Origin: SHLQ01 sp033344795
GTDB lineage: Bacteria; Actinomycetota; Acidimicrobiia; Acidimicrobiales; SHLQ01
Direction of reading: 5' to 3'
DNA length: 64,000 bases
Assembly (NCBI GenBank): GCA_033344795.1
Contig: JAWPMS010000001.1
Location: 1,054,001-1,118,000 of the forward strand
Part shown: one piece after another, positions 61,059 to 64,000 of the stretch
How the letters are laid out: each line of letters begins with the position of its first letter
How positions within the stretch are numbered: the first letter of the stretch is position 1
Position numbers and translations under genes: made by a program
The notes under the pieces: generated by a model
Database searches by the model: none
What the model was told of the DNA's origin: nothing
The model's input: the letters and a program-made list of their open reading frames with translations, nothing else

Positions 61059-63197
61059 CTAACCCGGAGCGGCGGTCGTGGTCGTCGTGGTTGTTGTCGT
61101 AGTCGTGGCGGCGGTCGTCGGCGTGGTCGGCGGAACCGTTGTCTCCTCGGGAGGCGGTTCCAGACCGACGATGATCCGCACGGATTCACCCTCGCGCAGC
61201 TCGATGTTGGCGGGTGGGGTCTGATCGACGACCTTGTTCACGTCGGTCGGATCGGCGACCTCGATGAAGTCGATCTGGACTTCGAAGCCTGAGGCCATGA
61301 GCTGCTGACGAGCAGAGTCTGCGAGTAGGCCGATGACGGAAGGAACGGGTTTTCTGGCGACGCCAGACGACACGAACACGGTGACGATCTCTCGACCGCG
61401 CAACAACGAACCCGCAGGAGGGTCTGTTCGGAGAACGAGGCCTTCTTCGACCAAGGGGTCGGCCTCTTCGACCTGTGTGATTCGGAAATCGAGCTCGAAC
61501 AAGCGGTTCAGCGCCTCGGTTTGTGTCTGCCCTGCGAGGTCGGGAACCGTTCGTTCGGAGAATCCAAGCGACACCTCGAGGAATACGACCGAGCCGCGAT
61601 CTGCGCTCACGCCAGGAAGCGGATCCTGCGAGATCACCTCTCCGGGGCTGAAGATGTCATTGTCGACCTCTTGCACGTCGGGAGTGAACCCGAGCCGCCG
61701 AAGCGTTCGTTCGGCCTCTTCACGTGTCAGCTCGACCAGAGTCGGCACCGAGATCTTGCCCTCGGCCTCGCTCACCGTGATCTCGACGATCGACTCGAGC
61801 GCGACGATCGCTCCTGCGGGTGGGTCCTGTTTGAAGACCCGACCCTCCTCGACGTCATTGTTCGGTTCGGTATTGATGACCGGGACCAGATTCTGGCTTT
61901 CGATCAGGCTGACGGCCTGATCGCGATCCAAGTTCACAAAACTCGAGAGCGTGACGGTCTCCTCCGTCGGGTCGTCAGGACTGATGACCTCATCCTCTGG
62001 ATTGAGGACGTCGAGGAATGCCCGCGCCAGGAATCCGAGCAACAGCAGGAGAATGCACAACGCAATGAAGAACAAGACGTTGCGTTTCCACGTGTCGTCA
62101 TTGCGAACGACCACCGGCCGGGCCTCGATGACCGCGTCGACCGGTCGCGGGGCGGTCGCCACAGGCACGGCGGCGGCCGTCTGCTGCGGCGCTGCGGCAG
62201 GGCGGGCAGCCGGTGCGGCGCTCTGGGTGGTGGGAATGATCGTCGTGGCGTCTTCGATCTCAGGTGGCGTCGACCTGCCCGTGACGGGACGGACGACGGG
62301 TGGCTTGGCTGCTGCCGTGCCAGCGGCGGCAGCCGCAGCCCCACTGGCGAGGTCGTGCGCACCTGCGAGGTATCGCTTCAGGTCTGCCGCGAAATCGCGC
62401 ACCGATGGATACCGGTTGACCGGGCTCTTCGCCAGCCCCTTGAGCGTGATTGCCTCGAGTGACTGCGCAATGTCGACCCCGAGCCGGCGAGGTGCCTGTG
62501 GAGCTTCTTCGACGTGTTTGCGGGCAATCTCGACCGGAGTGTCGCCGATGAACGGTGGGCGGCCGGTCATCATCTCGTACAACACGACCGCGAGCGAGTA
62601 CACGTCGCTGCGCGGGCCGACCTTTTGACCCTGCGCCTGCTCGGGTGACAGATACGTAGCGGTGCCCATCACCGTTCCGCCCTCGGCGGTCAGGTCGGTT
62701 TCCGCACCCTCGTTGAGCGCCTTGGCGATTCCGAAGTCGGCAAGCTTCACCTGCCCTTCGGCGGTGACCAAGACGTTGCCGGGCTTGACGTCCATGTGGA
62801 CCATGCCCTGACGATGGGCGGCGTCGAGAGCGGCGGCGACATCGACGGCGATCGTGGCTGCACGGTCGGGGTGAAGTCGACCTTCGCTGCGGAGAATTTC
62901 GGCCAGGCTTCGGCCGTTGACGTACTCCATCACGATGAACGGAGCGCCGTCTTGTTCTCCTTGATCGAAGACACCAACGATGTTCTGGTGGTTCAAACTC
63001 GCGACAAGTTGGGCCTCACGACGGAGACGCTCGACGAACGCTTCGTCCTCAGAAAGGGTTGCGTTGAGTACCTTCACTGCAACCGGACGGTTGAGCAATT
63101 GGTCGCGAGCAAGAAAGACGTCGGCCGACCCACCGGTGGCGAGCTGGCGGTGAAGCTCGTACCGGCCAGCGAGGACCTCGTAGGGGGCGTCAGACAT
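61059..63197 (-). CDS. pknB: Ser/Thr protein kinase PknB with four PASTA domains
   Basis: A 712-aa membrane kinase. The N-terminal kinase domain has AVKVLNATLSEDEAF (Lys42), VHMDVKPGNVLV (catalytic Asp136), ADFGIAK, an activation loop with GTATYLSPEQ, and HRD replaced by HMD. A single transmembrane helix (LFFIALCILLLLLGFLARAF) is followed by four extracellular PASTA repeats sensing peptidoglycan fragments, and a Thr/Pro/Ala-rich tail. It controls cell wall synthesis and division. It lies 63 bp downstream of the penicillin-binding protein gene, matching the actinobacterial pbpA-pknB cluster. Confidence 0.95.
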   Translation of the reverse strand: MSDAPYEVLAGRYELHRQLATGGSADVFLARDQLLNRPVAVKVLNATLSEDEAFVERLRREAQLVASLNHQNIVGVFDQGEQDGAPFIVMEYVNGRSLAEILRSEGRLHPDRAATIAVDVAAALDAAHRQGMVHMDVKPGNVLVTAEGQVKLADFGIAKALNEGAETDLTAEGGTVMGTATYLSPEQAQGQKVGPRSDVYSLAVVLYEMMTGRPPFIGDTPVEIARKHVEEAPQAPRRLGVDIAQSLEAITLKGLAKSPVNRYPSVRDFAADLKRYLAGAHDLASGAAAAAAGTAAAKPPVVRPVTGRSTPPEIEDATTIIPTTQSAAPAARPAAAPQQTAAAVPVATAPRPVDAVIEARPVVVRNDDTWKRNVLFFIALCILLLLLGFLARAFLDVLNPEDEVISPDDPTEETVTLSSFVNLDRDQAVSLIESQNLVPVINTEPNNDVEEGRVFKQDPPAGAIVALESIVEITVSEAEGKISVPTLVELTREEAERTLRRLGFTPDVQEVDNDIFSPGEVISQDPLPGVSADRGSVVFLEVSLGFSERTVPDLAGQTQTEALNRLFELDFRITQVEEADPLVEEGLVLRTDPPAGSLLRGREIVTVFVSSGVARKPVPSVIGLLADSARQQLMASGFEVQIDFIEVADPTDVNKVVDQTPPANIELREGESVRIIVGLEPPPEETTVPPTTPTTAATTTTTTTTTTTAAPG

Positions 63198-63260
63198 AAC
63201 CGGTAAATGCTACAGACACTGGCCACAGAACACAGATCAAGCCGGTCGGACGTCCAATTT

Positions 63261-64000
63261 TCATCGCTGCGCCGCCCACGCCTCGAGAACCTCGAGAGCC
63301 ACGGGTCCGGCGACGCGTCCACCCGTTTGCTCTCCAATTGACTCGTCGGCCTCGACGATCACGGCGATCGCGACCGATGGCCGATCAACCCGTTCACCGG
63401 CGAACGCGATGATCCACGCGTGTGTCTCTTCGAGCGAGGCGCCGATCTGAGCGGTGCCCGTCTTGGCCCCGATCGTCAGGCCATCAAGAACCAGACCTTG
63501 CGCGGTCCCCGACTCGACCACGCCGATCATGGCCTCTCGCATCTCGAGCGACGTCGGCTGCGACATCGCTCGTCGCCAAGGATCGAGATCGGCCTGGTGC
63601 ACAACCGAACCTTCCGAGTCGACCACGGTCTGGACGACGTGCGGGTTCGGCACCTCTCCATCGTTGGCGATCGCAGCGGCAACAAGGGCCATCTGCAGCG
63701 GTGTCGCCTTCACCTCGAACTGTCCAACGGCGGCCTGCGCGAGCGATGGCATGTCATCGGTCAGCGGAACTTCCGGAATTCTGTCGAGTTGGCTCAACAA
63801 GTCGGGTGCGATCTCCACCGTCTGCCCGAGACTCGCACCGAAGTCGTCGGGCATGATCGATGCCTCGACGCGAGGAAGCTCGATCGGAGGCACGGCGCCG
63901 AAGCCGAAGTCCTCCGCCGTCCCAACGAGTGCGTCTGCGCCGAGAAGCTCGACTGCAAGTTGCGCAGTGCCGGCGTTGCACGAGCGGCGGATGAGGTCTC
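63261..64000 (-). CDS. pbpA: Penicillin-binding protein, transpeptidase domain (PbpA-like), partial
   Basis: The carboxy-terminal ~246 residues of a class B-type transpeptidase; its start is past the right edge. The frame is open from 64000 with RRSCNAG (the SxN active-site motif), continuing GTAEDFGFGAVPPIELP, and ends with TIGAKTGTAQIG containing the KTG motif. ATPLQMALVAAAIANDGEVP is conserved in PBP A/FtsI proteins. The catalytic SxxK serine lies outside the window. It precedes pknB in transcription order, as in other Actinobacteria. Confidence 0.9.
   Translation of the reverse strand, partial: DLIRRSCNAGTAQLAVELLGADALVGTAEDFGFGAVPPIELPRVEASIMPDDFGASLGQTVEIAPDLLSQLDRIPEVPLTDDMPSLAQAAVGQFEVKATPLQMALVAAAIANDGEVPNPHVVQTVVDSEGSVVHQADLDPWRRAMSQPTSLEMREAMIGVVESGTAQGLVLDGLTIGAKTGTAQIGASLEETHAWIIAFAGERVDRPSVAIAVIVEADESIGEQTGGRVAGPVALEVLEAWAAQR

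Noticed and set aside
1..64000. CRISPR array, prophage or insertion sequence
   Set aside because: No regularly spaced repeats, transposase, integrase or terminal inverted repeats were seen.

Overview
The window looks like chromosomal DNA of a high-GC actinomycete, most likely of the marine/freshwater Acidimicrobiia type. The evidence is the gene set crgA, trpG/pabA, pknB and pbpA at the right end, a heliorhodopsin, frequent GTG/TTG starts and ATGA/GTGA start-stop overlaps. The lineage assignment is an inference from gene content; no 16S gene is present.

Positions 1-33,800 and 40,000-43,140 form a large surface-polysaccharide locus. It holds a UDP-GlcNAc 2-epimerase (wecB, left end) and a UDP-ManNAc-type dehydrogenase (wecC, right end). 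It also holds a CapD/FlaA1-like 4,6-dehydratase, a WecA/MraY-like initiating transferase, about nine GT4-type glycosyltransferases, an O-antigen ligase/polymerase-like membrane protein and an ABC exporter that may act as flippase. A Wzz/Wzc-like tyrosine autokinase is present too. Modifying enzymes are a pyruvyltransferase-like protein, a PAPS sulfotransferase, four complete SAM methyltransferases (one FkbM-like), an AsnB-type amidotransferase, a two-domain oxidoreductase and a heparinase II/III-like lyase. Two long operons (1.5-11.2 kb plus; 19.7-31.9 kb minus) flank a patchwork of short, alternately oriented genes at 11-19.6 kb. A methyltransferase fragment runs off the left edge on the minus strand.

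The most unusual part is 33.9-39.8 kb, inserted between the autokinase and wecC. Two facing cassettes each encode a twin-arginine-signal secreted protein, an HPr-kinase-like P-loop protein and a PqqD-like small protein. Between them lie one NTP_transf_5-type nucleotidyltransferase and a third HprK-like protein that has lost its P-loop. These families are known to co-occur as an uncharacterised 'HPr-rel' system. The mirrored double arrangement, the pseudokinase and the PqqD-like tails on both kinases are the observations most worth pursuing.

From 43.4 kb rightward the content is housekeeping: tRNA-Ser(GGA), heliorhodopsin, beta-carbonic anhydrase, a GNAT and an atypical SDR, the SRP RNA, mscL and an ABC exporter. 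An xseA-xseB-polyprenyl synthase operon follows, then prfC, a second SDR, a DUF3048 lipoprotein-like protein, an RlmI-like methyltransferase and tRNA-Ala(TGC). Next come a cytochrome b/molybdopterin oxidoreductase pair and a small zinc-ribbon membrane protein, then a gene-free stretch rich in DnaA-box-like words, and finally crgA, trpG, pknB and a partial pbpA. Short dispersed repeats lie at 46.5-46.8 kb and 54.9-55.0 kb. No CRISPR array, insertion sequence or prophage was seen.
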